64,000 nucleotides of DNA, taken from NCBI GenBank assembly GCA_963805255.1, contig CAWDTK010000001.1, forward strand, positions 51,516 through 115,515, read 5' to 3'. Positions within the stretch are counted from its first letter, which is position 1, and each line of letters begins with the position of its first letter. The stretch is from Bog-532 sp963805255. GTDB taxonomy: Bacteria; Actinomycetota; Actinomycetes; Streptosporangiales; Streptosporangiaceae. Of this stretch, positions 53,424 through 63,542 are shown piece after piece. The position numbers and the translations under genes were made by a program. The notes under the pieces are model-generated. The model worked only from the letters and a program-made list of their open reading frames with translations, made no database searches and was not told where the DNA came from.

Positions 53424-54890
53424 TTAGGCCCAGGCGAGCATGCGGACGGGATCTTCGAGCATCTGCCCGATCTCACGGAGCACGGCCGAGCCCAGTTCCC
53501 CGTCCACGATCCGATGATCGAAGGACAGGGACAGCGTCGTCACCTGGCGCACGGCGATCTCGCCGTCGTGCACCCACGCCGCGTCCCTGATCCGCCCGAA
53601 GGCCAGGATGGCCGCCTCGCCCGGCGTCAGGATCGGCGTGCCAGCATCCACTCCGAACACTCCTATGTTGGTGATTGTGATCGTACCTCCCGTTAGATCG
53701 GCTGGCGTACAACGGCCATCGCGGGCGGTGGCGGTGAGGCCGGCGAACGCGCGGGCGAGTTCGGGCATCGTCAGAGCGTGCGCGTCCTTGATATTCGGGA
53801 CGATCAGGCCCCGTTCGGTCGCGGCGGCGAAGCCCAGGTTCACGTAGTGGCGGACGATGATCTCCCTGGTCTGCTCATCCCAGACCGAATTGATCATTGG
53901 ATGACGCGCGACCGCCACGAGCAGCGCCCGGGCCGCAAACAGCAGCGGGGAGACCCGCAGCCCGGCGAATTCGGGCAGCTCGCGGACGCGCCGGAGAGCG
54001 CCGGTCGTCTCGGAGACGTCGACGTCGAGGAACTCCGTTACGTGCGGGGCGGTAAATGCGCTGGTCACCATGGCCGAGGCGATGTGCTTCCGGATGCCGC
54101 GGACCGGGACGCGCTCTTCGCGCGGGAGCGCCGTCCGGGCCGGTGACGGCGCCGTGCCCGCCTGCCCCGCCGCAGGCCCGGTTTCTTCAGCCGAACGGGC
54201 CTGGCCGCGAGTTTGCATCGCGTGCTGGACGTCGTCCCGGGTGATCGTCCCGTGCGGCCCGGTCCCGCGGAGCTGGCTCAGATCGACGCCGACATCCCGG
54301 GCCAGCTTCCGGACCGGCGGCTTGGCCAGCGACACGTGGCCATTCCGCGGGACCACCGGGACCGCCAGGCCCGCGGAGCCTGGCGGGACCGCCGGGACCG
54401 CCGGGGTGGCCGGGACCGCCGGGGCGGCTGGGGAGGTGACCGGGATGGAGGCGGCCGGAGCCGGGGCGGTCTTGCGGCGGCGCCTCGTTGTCGCGCCGGG
54501 CTTGACGCCGTAACCGACGAGCACCGCCTGGCGCTGCTCGTCATCGGGCTGGCGGTCAGCGCGGGCCCGTTCGGCTGCATGGGTGCCCGTGGCTGCGGCG
54601 GACGCGCTGGCCGCGAGCTCGGCTGGTGCGGATCCACCGGGGGAGCCGGCCACCTCGACGGCGATGATCGGCGTGCCGACGTCGACCGTCTGGCCCTCCT
54701 CGACCAGCAGGCCTGCCACCACACCCTCGAACGGGCAGGGCAGCTCGACGACCGCCTTGGCCGTCTCGATCTCCACGATCACCTGGTTGATGACGACCTC
54801 TTCGCCCAGCTTGACGTGCCAGGAGACGATGTCGGCCTCGGTCAGCCCCTCGCCGACGTCGGGGAGCCGGAACTGCTTCCGTTCGCTCAT
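53424..54890 (-). CDS. bkdC: Branched-chain 2-oxo acid dehydrogenase E2 (dihydrolipoyl acyltransferase)
   Basis: 488 aa from ATG 54890 (MSERKQFRLPDVGEGLTEAD). One lipoyl domain (lipoyl Lys in EIETAKAVVELPCP, about residue 45), an Ala/Pro-rich linker, a peripheral-subunit-binding domain (PVRKLARDVGVDLSQLRGTG) and the acyltransferase core ending LSLSFDHRIVDGELGSAVLR with the catalytic HxxxDG. Transfers the acyl group from E1 to CoA. Starts ten bases after bkdB. The linker is longer than usual and rich in PAVPATPAVPA-type repeats. Confidence 0.92.
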   Translation of the reverse strand: MSERKQFRLPDVGEGLTEADIVSWHVKLGEEVVINQVIVEIETAKAVVELPCPFEGVVAGLLVEEGQTVDVGTPIIAVEVAGSPGGSAPAELAASASAAATGTHAAERARADRQPDDEQRQAVLVGYGVKPGATTRRRRKTAPAPAASIPVTSPAAPAVPATPAVPAVPPGSAGLAVPVVPRNGHVSLAKPPVRKLARDVGVDLSQLRGTGPHGTITRDDVQHAMQTRGQARSAEETGPAAGQAGTAPSPARTALPREERVPVRGIRKHIASAMVTSAFTAPHVTEFLDVDVSETTGALRRVRELPEFAGLRVSPLLFAARALLVAVARHPMINSVWDEQTREIIVRHYVNLGFAAATERGLIVPNIKDAHALTMPELARAFAGLTATARDGRCTPADLTGGTITITNIGVFGVDAGTPILTPGEAAILAFGRIRDAAWVHDGEIAVRQVTTLSLSFDHRIVDGELGSAVLREIGQMLEDPVRMLAWA

Positions 54891-54900
54891 GGCAGCCCCC

Positions 54901-55884
54901 TCAGAACCCGAAGGTGCGGTCAACGGCGTCCAGCACCCGGTCCAGGTCCGGAAGGTAGTGCTCCTCGAACCGGGACGGCGGGTACGGGATGGAAAAGCCG
55001 CCCACGCGCAGGACTGGTGCCTCCAGGCAGTAGAAGCACTCCTCGGTGACGCGCGCGGCGATCTCGGCGCCCAGGCCACCGAAGACGGGCGCCTCGTGCG
55101 TCACCACGCAGCGCCCGGTCCGGCGCACCGACGCGCTGACCGTCTCCATGTCCAGCGGGGACAGCGACCGCAGGTCGATGACCTCGATGCTGCGGCCGTC
55201 CGCACGGGCGGCGGCCGCGGCGTCCAGCGCCACCTTGACCATGGGACCGTAGGCCAGCAGCGTGACGTCCGTGCCCTCGGCCACGGTGCGCGCGGTGTCC
55301 ATCGCCAGGGCGTCCGCGGCGCTCGCCGTGGTGTCGACGTCCGCCTTCTGCCAGTAGCGCCGCTTCGGCTCGAAGAAGATCACCGGGTCGTCGCTGCGGA
55401 TCGCCTGCTGGATCATCGTGAACGCGTCCGGGCCGCTGGAGCACGCCACCACGCGCAGGCCGGCCGTGTGGGCGAACAGCGCCTCGGGTGATTCGCTGTG
55501 GTGCTCGACCGCGCCGATGCCGCCGCCGAACGGGATGCGGATGACGACGGGAAGCGCGACGTTGCCGCCCGAGCGGTACCGCATCTTCGCCAGCTGGCTG
55601 ACGATCTGATTGAACGCCGGGTACACGAAGCCGTCGAACTGGATCTCGCACACCGGCCGGTAGCCGCGCAGGGCGAGCCCGATCGCGGTGCCCACGATGC
55701 CGGATTCGGCCAGCGGCGTGTCGACGACCCGGCTCTCGCCGAAGTCCTTCTGCAGCCCGTCGGTGATCCGGAAGACGCCGCCAAGCTTGCCGACGTCCTC
55801 GCCCATGATCAGGACCTTGGGATCGTCCTCCAGCGCCCGGCGGAGCCCCTCGTTCAGCGCCCGGGCCAGGGTGAGCGTGGTCAT
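54901..55884 (-). CDS. bkdB: Branched-chain 2-oxo acid dehydrogenase E1 beta
   Basis: 327 aa. MTTLTLARALNEGLRRALED, VLIMGEDVGKLGGVFRITDG, RVVDTPLAESGIVGTAIGLA, VEHHSESPEALFAHTAGLRV and SDDPVIFFEPKRRYWQ are standard E1-beta blocks. Forms the alpha2-beta2 thiamine-diphosphate enzyme with bkdA. ATG 55884 overlaps the bkdA stop by four bases (ATGA), so translation is coupled. Confidence 0.94.
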   Translation of the reverse strand: MTTLTLARALNEGLRRALEDDPKVLIMGEDVGKLGGVFRITDGLQKDFGESRVVDTPLAESGIVGTAIGLALRGYRPVCEIQFDGFVYPAFNQIVSQLAKMRYRSGGNVALPVVIRIPFGGGIGAVEHHSESPEALFAHTAGLRVVACSSGPDAFTMIQQAIRSDDPVIFFEPKRRYWQKADVDTTASAADALAMDTARTVAEGTDVTLLAYGPMVKVALDAAAAARADGRSIEVIDLRSLSPLDMETVSASVRRTGRCVVTHEAPVFGGLGAEIAARVTEECFYCLEAPVLRVGGFSIPYPPSRFEEHYLPDLDRVLDAVDRTFGF

Positions 55885-57158
55885 TGAACCTCCCCGCTGC
55901 GGCCGAAGCCGCCGGTGCCGCGGGCCTGCGCCACGCTCGGCTCCCCGGGCGGGCCACCCGGTGACGGCGGGACGCCGTGCCCCGCATCGTCGAAGGAATC
56001 GAGGTAGCTGGCGTAGGCGTCCCGTTCGGCGTCGATGACCGGGTGCGGTTCCGCGTAGACGTGCTCGAAGGCGGACAGCGGTGACGGGTCCGGCATGGCC
56101 CGGCACGCCGTACGCAGCCGGGCGCCCAGCCGGCCGGCCTCGGCGTCGATCTCGTCGAAGAAGCTGGCGTCGGCAGCCCCGCTCCGCACCAGGTGGGCCT
56201 TGACCCGCTCGACCGGGTCCCGGAGTTTCCACGCCTCCAGGTCGCCGGCCAGCCGGTACCTGGTCGGGTCGTCGGTGGTCGTGTGCGCGCCCATCCGGTA
56301 GGTGAACGCCTCGATCAGCGTGGGCCCCTGCCCTTCACGCGCCGCCCGCAGCGCGGCCCGGGTCACCGCGAGGCACGCAAGCACGTCGTTGCCGTCGACC
56401 CGCAGGCCCGGGAAGCCGAAGCCGCGCGCCCGCTGGTAGAGCGGGATCCGGCTCTGCCGCTCCAGCGGTTCGGAGATGGCCCACTGGTTGTTCTGGCAGA
56501 AAAACACGACCGGCGCGTTGAAGACTGACGCCCAGATGAACGACTCGTTGACGTCGCCCTGGCTGGTGGCCCCGTCGCCGAAGTAGGCGATGGCGGCCTC
56601 GCCGCCGTCCCCGGTGGCCCCGTCTCGCTGGATGCCCATCGCGTACCCGGTCGCGTGCAGCGTCTGGCTGCCGATCACGATCGTGTACAGGTGAAAGTTG
56701 TGCTCCGCCGGGTCCCAGCCGCCGTGGCTGAGGCCGCGGAACAGTTCCAGCAGGCTGAGGGGGTCGACGCCGCGGCACCACGCGACGCCGTGCTCCCGGT
56801 AGGTCGGGAACGCCATGTCCTGCGGGCCGAGTGCCCGGCCGGAACCGATCTGCGCTGCTTCCTGGCCGAGCAGGGATGCCCAGATGCCGAGCTCACCCTG
56901 ACGCTGAAGCGCGATCGCCTCGGTGTCCATCCGGCGCACGAGCACCAGGTCGCGGTAGAGGCCCTGAAGCTCGCGGGCGGAGATGTCGAGCGGGTAGTCG
57001 GGATGATCCACCCGTTCACCTTCGGGGGTGAGGAGCTGGATCAGCTCCTCACGTGCGCCTGCCTCCGGGGGCAGGCCGGCCGCTGCGGCCGGCGCAGAGG
57101 CCAGCGGCGCTGGCATGACCTCGTGTGCGGCGGACGAACCGCCGGTTTCGACGGACAC
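55881..57158 (-). CDS. bkdA: Branched-chain 2-oxo acid dehydrogenase E1 alpha
   Basis: 425 aa from GTG 57158, preceded by AAGGAG. Thiamine-diphosphate-binding subunit: YRDLVLVRRMDTEAIALQRQ-GELGIWASLLGQEAAQIGSG, TDP/Mg motif YFGDGATSQGDVNESFIWAS...QNNQWAIS, and the phosphorylation-loop-like region RMGAHTTTDDPTRYR. The N-terminus best matches mycobacterial BkdA rather than pyruvate dehydrogenase. First gene of bkdABC; degrades Val/Leu/Ile keto acids and supplies branched primers for fatty acids. The C-terminal 30 residues are Gly/Pro-rich. Confidence 0.92.
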   Translation of the reverse strand: MSVETGGSSAAHEVMPAPLASAPAAAAGLPPEAGAREELIQLLTPEGERVDHPDYPLDISARELQGLYRDLVLVRRMDTEAIALQRQGELGIWASLLGQEAAQIGSGRALGPQDMAFPTYREHGVAWCRGVDPLSLLELFRGLSHGGWDPAEHNFHLYTIVIGSQTLHATGYAMGIQRDGATGDGGEAAIAYFGDGATSQGDVNESFIWASVFNAPVVFFCQNNQWAISEPLERQSRIPLYQRARGFGFPGLRVDGNDVLACLAVTRAALRAAREGQGPTLIEAFTYRMGAHTTTDDPTRYRLAGDLEAWKLRDPVERVKAHLVRSGAADASFFDEIDAEAGRLGARLRTACRAMPDPSPLSAFEHVYAEPHPVIDAERDAYASYLDSFDDAGHGVPPSPGGPPGEPSVAQARGTGGFGRSGEVQ

Positions 57159-57220
57159 GTGCCACTCCTTGATCCTCAGGGCCGGTGCGGGATCGCCGGG
57201 ACCGGCCAGGCGGTTGCGAT

Positions 57221-57247
57221 GCCGTCCGTTCGTGGCGGACGGCTTTT
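57221..57247 (+). terminator. Terminator-like hairpin with U-tract upstream of purS
   Basis: GCCGTCCG and CGGACGGC (8-bp stem, 7-nt loop) followed by TTTT on the plus strand. It lies in the divergent bkdA/purS gap, 130 bases before purS, so it may be an attenuator in the purS leader. Otherwise it stops stray antisense transcription into bkdA's leader. Confidence 0.45.
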
Positions 57248-57378
57248 CATGCGGGAGCGCTGTGTAGTTGTCGCTGGGCCGGTACGGGCCGCGGGCGGGC
57301 GTGGGTCTCATCGCGTACGCTGCGGCCCTGGCACAGATGCATGTGAGCATATGTGCCCCGTCGGCCTTGGGAGGATAC

Positions 57379-57621
57379 GTGGCCCGTGTTGTTATTGACG
57401 TCATGCTCAAGCCCGAAATTCACGATCCGCAGGGGGACGCCATCGCGGAATCCGCCCATCGCCTCGGCTACGGGGACGTGCTCAGCGTGCGCCAGGGCAA
57501 GAGATTCGAGGTCGAAATCGGCGGCCCGGCCGATGAGCCGGCCCTCGAGGCGGTCGCCAAACTCGCCTCGGACCTGCTCGCGAACCCGGTAATCGAAGAG
57601 TTCACGCTGCACGCCGGCTGA
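57379..57621 (+). CDS. purS: Phosphoribosylformylglycinamidine synthase subunit PurS
   Basis: 80 aa, typical. ARVVIDVMLKPEIHDPQGDA-IAESAHRLGYGDVLSVRQGK-RFEVEIGG. Bridges PurQ and PurL in the FGAM synthase complex (step 4 of purine synthesis). GTG 57379 after GGGAGG. First gene of the purine cluster, separated from purQ by an unrelated ATPase gene. Confidence 0.95.
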   Translation: MARVVIDVMLKPEIHDPQGDAIAESAHRLGYGDVLSVRQGKRFEVEIGGPADEPALEAVAKLASDLLANPVIEEFTLHAG

Positions 57622-57798
57622 TTGGCCGCGCTCGCGGCGGCATGTAACAGTGGTGTGTAACACCTGAATTTCACGGTTATGAATGGCCGTGGCGGGAAGC
57701 CTTCGCATGTAGGAGAAGCGGGGCGCCGCGAGTTACGTGGCGCCACGGATACGCGGAAGCGGGTGCGAATTCAGGTGACGGGACAGCGGAAGTCAGCC

Positions 57799-58488
57799 AT
57801 GAGCGTCAATGGCGGGGCGGCTGTGAACGTTAAGTTCTGCCTTGCCTTTCAGCGCGAGGCGCTCAGCGTTCCCGTGACCAGGCGCATGCTCGGCGACGTT
57901 CTGCGGACCGTGGGCGTGGACGAAGACAGCATTTCGGACATCCTGCTGGCGGCTACGGAGGCGTGTTCTAACGTGCTCAGGCACGGCGGACCCCGGGCCA
58001 CTGGGTACGCCGTGGTCGTCACCATCGGCGCGAACCGGTGCGAGGTGGAGGTCGCCGAGGACTGGAGCCTCGCGGGCACGGGGACCGTGGCGGACGTCCC
58101 GCGCCGGGCGGCCGGCTCCGGCGGCCGGCGGCTTTCCCGCCCGTCGCCGGGACTCACGATGCCGGGCGGCAGGCGCCGCGCCCGGCGGCGGGCGCGCCGG
58201 CCTGCCCCGGTGCCCTGGCGCCGCGCGGCCCCCGCGGGTCCTCCGGGTCCTCCAGGGCCTGCGGGCCCGGCGAGTGGGCTGGCCCCAGGCCGCGAGGCGA
58301 GGTGCCCGGGCCGTGCACCGGACGTCATGAGCCTGCCCGAATCGGGCCGCGGGCTGGACGTCATGCGAGCCTGCGTGGACGACGTGACGTTGCGCAGCCG
58401 GCCGGGCCGCGGCACCGTGGTGACCATGCGCAAGCAGATCCACTGGTCCGGCGGCGCCCCGCTGGCCCGGATGCGCGCGGCCAGCTGA
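57799..58488 (+). CDS. HATPase_c anti-sigma-like protein with a low-complexity insert
   Basis: 229 aa. N-box ISDILLAATEACSNVLRHGG and the C-terminal GRGLDVMRACVDDVTLRSRP-GRGTVVTM belong to the RsbW-like family (normally 130-150 aa). Between them about 85 residues of Arg/Pro/Gly/Ala-rich sequence (APAGPPGPPGPAGPA and others) replace the short loop before the G2 box, and the G1 motif is hard to place. ATP binding may be impaired or the lid altered. Lying between purS and purQ it may be co-transcribed with purine genes. ATG 57799 chosen; a GTG at 57823 is possible. Confidence 0.7.
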   Translation: MSVNGGAAVNVKFCLAFQREALSVPVTRRMLGDVLRTVGVDEDSISDILLAATEACSNVLRHGGPRATGYAVVVTIGANRCEVEVAEDWSLAGTGTVADVPRRAAGSGGRRLSRPSPGLTMPGGRRRARRRARRPAPVPWRRAAPAGPPGPPGPAGPASGLAPGREARCPGRAPDVMSLPESGRGLDVMRACVDDVTLRSRPGRGTVVTMRKQIHWSGGAPLARMRAAS

Positions 58489-58568
58489 GCGCGACCGGGC
58501 GGGCCCAGATCAGGCTGGCCCAGCCGGTAATCTTCGGGCGTGTCCCTCAATAGTTTGTGCGGTGTCCC

Positions 58569-59243
58569 GTGACCGCGCGGGTTGGCGTCATCACCTTCCC
58601 GGGGTCGCTGGACGAAGGCGAAGCGGCCCGCGCGGTGCGGCGGGCCGGCGGCGAGCCCGTCGCCCTCTGGCATGCCGACCGTGACCTGCGCGGCGCGGAC
58701 GCCGTGATCCTGCCGGGCGGTTTCTCCTACGGCGATTACCTGCGCTGCGGCGCCATCGCGCGGTTCTCCCCGGTGATGGCCGAGCTCGCGGCCGCCGCGA
58801 AGGCGGGGCTGCCGGTGCTCGGCATCTGCAACGGCTTCCAGATCCTGTGCGAGGCGCACCTGCTGCCCGGGGCACTGACCCGCAACGCGGGCCTGCACTT
58901 CGTCAGCCGTGACGTGCGGCTGACGGTGGAGAACGCTCGCACGCCGTGGACCCGGGCCTACGCCGCCGGCCAGGAGATCACCGTGCCGCTGAAGAGCGGT
59001 GAGGGCGCGTACGTGGCGGACGCTGGAACGCTCGAGGCGCTCGAATCGGGTGGTCAGGTGGTCGTCCGCTACCTGGACAATCCCAACGGCTCCGCGCTCA
59101 GCATCGCCGGCGTCTGCGACGAGGCAGGCAACGTGGCCGGGCTGATGCCGCACCCCGAATACGCGACCAGCGAGCTCACCGGGCCCGGCGCCGACGGGCT
59201 CGGCTTCTTTTCATCGGTCGTGTCCGTCCTGGTGGGGGCGTGA
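58569..59243 (+). CDS. purQ: Phosphoribosylformylglycinamidine synthase glutaminase subunit PurQ
   Basis: 224 aa from GTG 58569. Class-I glutaminase: VGVITFPGSLDEGEAARAVR, DAVILPGGFSYGDYLRCGAI, nucleophile Cys in LPVLGICNGFQILCEAHLLP, and the His-Glu pair in GLMPHPEYATSEL. Supplies ammonia to PurL. Stop overlaps the purL ATG (TGATG). Intact. Confidence 0.95.
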   Translation: MTARVGVITFPGSLDEGEAARAVRRAGGEPVALWHADRDLRGADAVILPGGFSYGDYLRCGAIARFSPVMAELAAAAKAGLPVLGICNGFQILCEAHLLPGALTRNAGLHFVSRDVRLTVENARTPWTRAYAAGQEITVPLKSGEGAYVADAGTLEALESGGQVVVRYLDNPNGSALSIAGVCDEAGNVAGLMPHPEYATSELTGPGADGLGFFSSVVSVLVGA

Positions 59244-61503
59244 TGACGGCCCAGGACACGGTGACCCGCGCCGCGGCCACCCCGATCAGCCCCAGCCCTA
59301 CGCCGAGCTCGGCCTGACCGGGCCGGAGTACGAGCGCATCCGGCAGGTGCTCGGCCGCCGTCCCACCGACGCGGAGCTCGCGCTTTACTCGGTGATGTGG
59401 AGCGAGCACTGCTCCTACAAGTCGTCCAAGGTGCACCTGCGGCAGTTCGCGGAGAAGGCGCCGCCCAGTGACGCGCTGCTGGCCGGCATCGGGGCCAACG
59501 CCGGCGTCGTCGACATCGGCGGCGGCTGCGCGGTCACCTTCAAGATCGAGTCACACAACCACCCCTCCTACGTCGAGCCGCATCAGGGCGCGGCGACCGG
59601 GGTCGGCGGCATCGTCCGCGACATCCTCGCCATGGGGGCGCGGCCGGTCGCGGTGATGGATTCGCTGCGCTTCGGGCAGGCTGGCGCGGGCGACACCCGC
59701 CGGGTGCTGTCCGGAGTGGTCAGCGGGATCTCCTACTACGGCAACTGCCTGGGCCTGCCCAACATCGGCGGGGAACTGGCCTTCGACGCCTGCTACGCGG
59801 GAAACCCGCTCGTCAACGCGCTGTGCGTGGGGGTGATGCGGCACGGTGACCTCAAGCTCGCCATCGCCGACGGGCCCGGCAACCAGGTCATCCTGCTCGG
59901 CTCGCGGACCGGGCCCGACGGCATCGGCGGCGCGTCAGTACTGGCCAGTGCGACGTTCGGCGGGGCCGGCAGCTCCGGCGGCGGCCACTTCGCCAAGCGC
60001 CCCAGCGTGCAGGTCGGCGACCCGTTCATGGAGAAGCTCCTGATCGAGTGCTGCCTCGAGCTCTACCGCGACGGCCTGGTCGCGGGCATCCAGGACCTCG
60101 GCGCGGCGGGCGTCGCGTGCGCCACCACCGAGCTGGCCGCGGCCGGGACGGGCGGCATGCGGGTCCGGCTCGACGCCGTGCCGCTGCGCGATCCGGCGCT
60201 GGGGCCGCCGGAGATCCTGATGAGCGAGTCGCAGGAGCGCATGATGGCCGTCGTCGAGCCGGCCAGCGTCCCGCGTTTCCTCGCCGCCTGCGCCAAGTGG
60301 GGCGTCCAGGCCACGGTCATCGGCGAGGTGACCGGCACCGGCCGGCTCGAGATGAGCTGGCATGGCGACACGGTGGTCGACATCCCGCCCGGTACCGCCG
60401 CGGATGAGGGCCCGGTGTACTCCCGCCCGCTGGCCCGGCCCGCCTGGCAGGACAAGCTGGCGGCCGGCGATCCCGCCGCGCTGCCGCGGCCGTCCGGGGC
60501 CAGCGGGCTGCGGGCCACGCTGCTGTCCCTGCTCGGCTCGCCCGGACTCGCCGACAAGACGTGGGTCACCGAGCAGTACGACCGTTACGTGCGCGGCGAC
60601 ACCGTCCTGGCCATGCCCGAGGACGGCGGCGTGATCCGGGTCGACGAGGAGACCGGGCTCGGGGTGGCGCTGGCCACCGACGGCAACGGCCGCTACGCGC
60701 TGCTCGATCCCTACGCGGGAGCGCAGCTCGCGCTGTGCGAGGCGTACCGCAATGTGGCCGCGACCGGCGCCCGCCCGCTCGCCGTGACGAACTGCATGAA
60801 CTTCGGGTCGCCCGAGGATCCCGCGGTGATGTGGCAGTTCGCCGAGGCCGTGCGGGGTCTCGCGGACGGCTGCGCCGTGCTCGGCGTCCCCGTCACCGGC
60901 GGCAACGTCAGCTTCTACAACCAGACCGGTGCGGCCGCCATTCAGCCCACCCCGGTGATCGGGGTGCTGGGCGTGCACGAGGACGTGCGCCGCCGGCTGT
61001 CCATCGGCTTCGCCGCGACGGGGCCCGCGTCGTCCTGATCGGCCGGACTGAACCCGAGTTCGGCGGCTCGGCGTGGGCGCAGGTCGTGCACGGCCATCTC
61101 GGCGGCCGGCCCCCGGGTCGATTTTGACGCCGAACGGGCCCTGGCGGGGGTTCTCGCCGATGCGGCGGCGACCGGCGTGGCCTGCGCCGCGCACGACCTT
61201 TCCGACGGCGGCCTCGCGGTCGCGCTCGCCGAATCGTGCCTGCGCGGCGGGCTCGGCTGCCGGGTCACCCTGCCCGGGGACGCGTTCACGTTCCTGTTCA
61301 GCGAGTCGGCGGGCCGGGCCATCGTGGCTGTCCGTACCGGGGCGGAGGCGGAGTTCACGGAGATCTGCGCGGCGCATGCCGTGCCGGCCGCGGCCATCGG
61401 CGCCGTCGGCGGACACCGCCTGGAGGTCGAGGACTCCTTCACGGTCTCGCTGGCGGAACTGGCCGAGGTGCACTGCCGCGCCCTGCCGGCGATCTTCGGC
61501 TGA
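59243..61503 (+). pseudogene. purL: Phosphoribosylformylglycinamidine synthase PurL, three apparent frameshifts
   Basis: All domains of the 750-aa enzyme are present but in shifted frames. ATG 59243 gives MTAQDTVTRAAATP. The body frame then starts near 59284 (DQPQPYAELGLTGPEYERIR, ELALYSVMWSEHCSYKSSKV) and runs to 61038. The rest appears as RVVLIGRTEPEFGGSAWAQV in a second frame from about 61020, and RVDFDAERALAGVLADAAAT...AHDLSDGGLAVAL in a third from about 61112. Two of the three breaks lie in G/C runs. No residues seem lost, so single-base sequence errors are as likely as real mutations. ATP-binding and AIRS-like motifs are intact. Confidence 0.9.
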
Positions 61504-61515
61504 CGGGCCCGCGCC

Positions 61516-61968
61516 GTGCCCGCCGAACCAGCCCGGCGTTCCCCGGCGGCTCACCGCACCCGCGGGGGCCGCCGGGCCCGGGGCCCGGATCCGCGTGACG
61601 CCGAGAGCGTGGCCGCCGTGACCCGCGCGCTGGACGCGGGCGGCCCGCCGCCGCCGGACGCGCTCCGCGTCGCGGTCAGGTACCTGCTCGGCCTGCTCGC
61701 GGCGGCGGTGCCCGGCCGCGCCGTGGAGGTGCGGGTCCCCCCGGTGGCCGCGGTGCAGTGCGTGCCGGGCCCGCGGCACACCCGGGGCACGCCGCCCAAC
61801 GTCGTCGAGACCGATCCCGTCACCTGGATCCGGCTGGCGACCGGCCGGCTCGCGTGGGCCGGAGCGGTCAGCGCCGGCACCGTCCAGGCCAGCGGGCCAC
61901 GCGCTGACCTCTCGCCGTACCTGCCGATTAGGGCGAGTAGCGGTCCCGCCGCGTCATCTGCTCATTAG
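61516..61968 (+). CDS. Sterol-carrier-family protein between purL and purF
   Basis: 150 aa from GTG 61516. The last 100 residues, DALRVAVRYLLGLLAAAVPG-RAVEVRVPPVAAVQCVPGPR-HTRGTPPNVVETDPVTWIRL-ATGRLAWAGAVSAGTVQASG, match the bacterial sterol-carrier-type protein that sits at this place in Streptomyces purine clusters. Ligand and role unknown. The Arg/Pro-rich first 35 residues may not be translated; a GTG at 61609 is an alternative start. Confidence 0.75.
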   Translation: MPAEPARRSPAAHRTRGGRRARGPDPRDAESVAAVTRALDAGGPPPPDALRVAVRYLLGLLAAAVPGRAVEVRVPPVAAVQCVPGPRHTRGTPPNVVETDPVTWIRLATGRLAWAGAVSAGTVQASGPRADLSPYLPIRASSGPAASSAH

Positions 61969-61977
61969 ACTGGTCAT

Positions 61978-63542
61978 GTGCCAAAGCCCGACGGCCGCCT
62001 GACGGATGAACTCGATCCCTCCGACCGGCCGCCACGCGACGCCTGCGGTGTCTTCGGTGTCTGGTCGCCGGGTGAGGACGTCGCCAAGCTCGCTTATTAC
62101 GGGCTGTACGCGCTGCAGCACCGAGGCCAGGAGTCGGCCGGGATCGCGGTCAGCGACGGTGACCGCATCGTCGTCTACAAGGACATGGGCCTGGTGGCGC
62201 AGGTTTTCGACGAGGCCGCGCTCAACACCCTCCGCGGGTACCTCGCCGTCGGGCACTGCCGTTACTCCACCTCGGGCTCGTCGGTGTGGGAGAACGCCCA
62301 GCCGACCTTCCGCTCCACGCCCAACGGCGGCCTGGCGCTCGGGCACAACGGCAACCTGATCAACATGCTGGAACTGACCCGGCTGCTGGACACCGACGCC
62401 GGGCCGGGGCACCGGCTGCCCGCGGCGACGTCCGACACGGACGTGCTGACCGCGCTGTTCGCCCGGCAGCCCCGCGCCAGCAGGAGCCCCCGGCACGGCC
62501 CGTTCCGTCCGCCGGTCGCGCCCCGGCCGGGAGTGACGCGGCACCGGAGGTCCGCGGCGACGACATCGAGGAGATGGCCCTGGCCACGCTCCACTCGCAC
62601 GGGGCGCCTATTCGCTGGTCTTCATGAACGAGCGGACGCTGTACGCCGCGCGGGACCCGCAGGGCTTCCGGCCGCTGGTGCTGGGCCAGCTCGCGACCGG
62701 GTGGGCGGTGGCCAGCGAGACCGCGGCGCTGGAGATCATCGGCGCCAGCTTCGTGCGCGAGGTCGGGCCGGGCGAACTCATCACCATCGACGAGCGCGGC
62801 GTGCGGTCCCGCACGTTCGCGCCGGCCCGGCCGAAGGGCTGCCTCTTCGAGTACGTCTACCTCGCCCGCCCGGATACCACAATCGCAGGCCGGAACGTGC
62901 AAGCCACCCGGGTCGAGGTCGGGCGCATGCTCGCCGCGGAGCATCCCGCCGCCGCCGATCTCGTGATCCCGGTACCCGAATCGGGCACGCCCGCCGCGAT
63001 CGGCTACGCCGAGGCGAGCGGCATCCCCTACGGCCAGGGCCTGGTGAAGAATTCCTACGTCGGCCGAACCTTATCCAGCCCAGTCAGACCATCCGGCAGC
63101 GGGGCATCCGGCTGAAGCTGAACCCGCTGGCCGGGGTCGTCGCCGGGCGCCGCCTGGTCGTCGTGGACGATTCGATCGTGCGCGGAAACACCCAGCGCGC
63201 CATCGTGGCCATGCTGCGCGAGGCGGGCGCGGCCGAGGTGCACGTGCGGATCTCCAGCCCCCCGGTCAGCTGGCCGTGCTTTTACGGGATCGACTTCGCG
63301 ACCCGGGCCGAGCTGATCGCGGGCCACGAATCCGTGCCGGAGATCTGCGCGTCGATCGGGGCCGACTCGCTCGGCTACATTTCGCTGGACGGCCTCACCG
63401 CAGCGACCACGATCGCGGCCGACCGGCTCTGCCGGGCCTGTTTCGACGGGATCTACCCGGTCCCCGTCGTGGAGTCCGAACGGGGCAAATACCTTCGCGA
63501 GCCGGGCACGCGGCCGCTTCGAGGAAGCCAGGCCGTGACCGG
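61978..63542 (+). pseudogene. purF: Amidophosphoribosyltransferase PurF, apparent frameshifts
   Basis: First enzyme of purine synthesis. From GTG 61978, the propeptide ending before catalytic Cys in DACGVFGVWSPGEDVAKLAY, then GHCRYSTSGSSVWENAQPTF and GLALGHNGNLINMLELTRLL. Frame breaks near 62470 and 62605 lead to MNERTLYAARDPQGFRPLVL...VIPVPESGTPAAIGYAEASG. A missing base near 63072 separates NSYVGRT from IQPSQTIRQRGIRLKLNPLA. The PRPP loop VVVDDSIVRGNTQRAIVAML is present. The expected end FEEARP-stop, overlapping purM's GTGA, needs a further shift near 63510. Otherwise complete; same error-or-decay question as purL. Confidence 0.9.

Noticed and set aside
54213..55049. Plus-strand frames opposite bkdC/bkdB
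   Set aside because: Antisense shadows of conserved dehydrogenase subunits.
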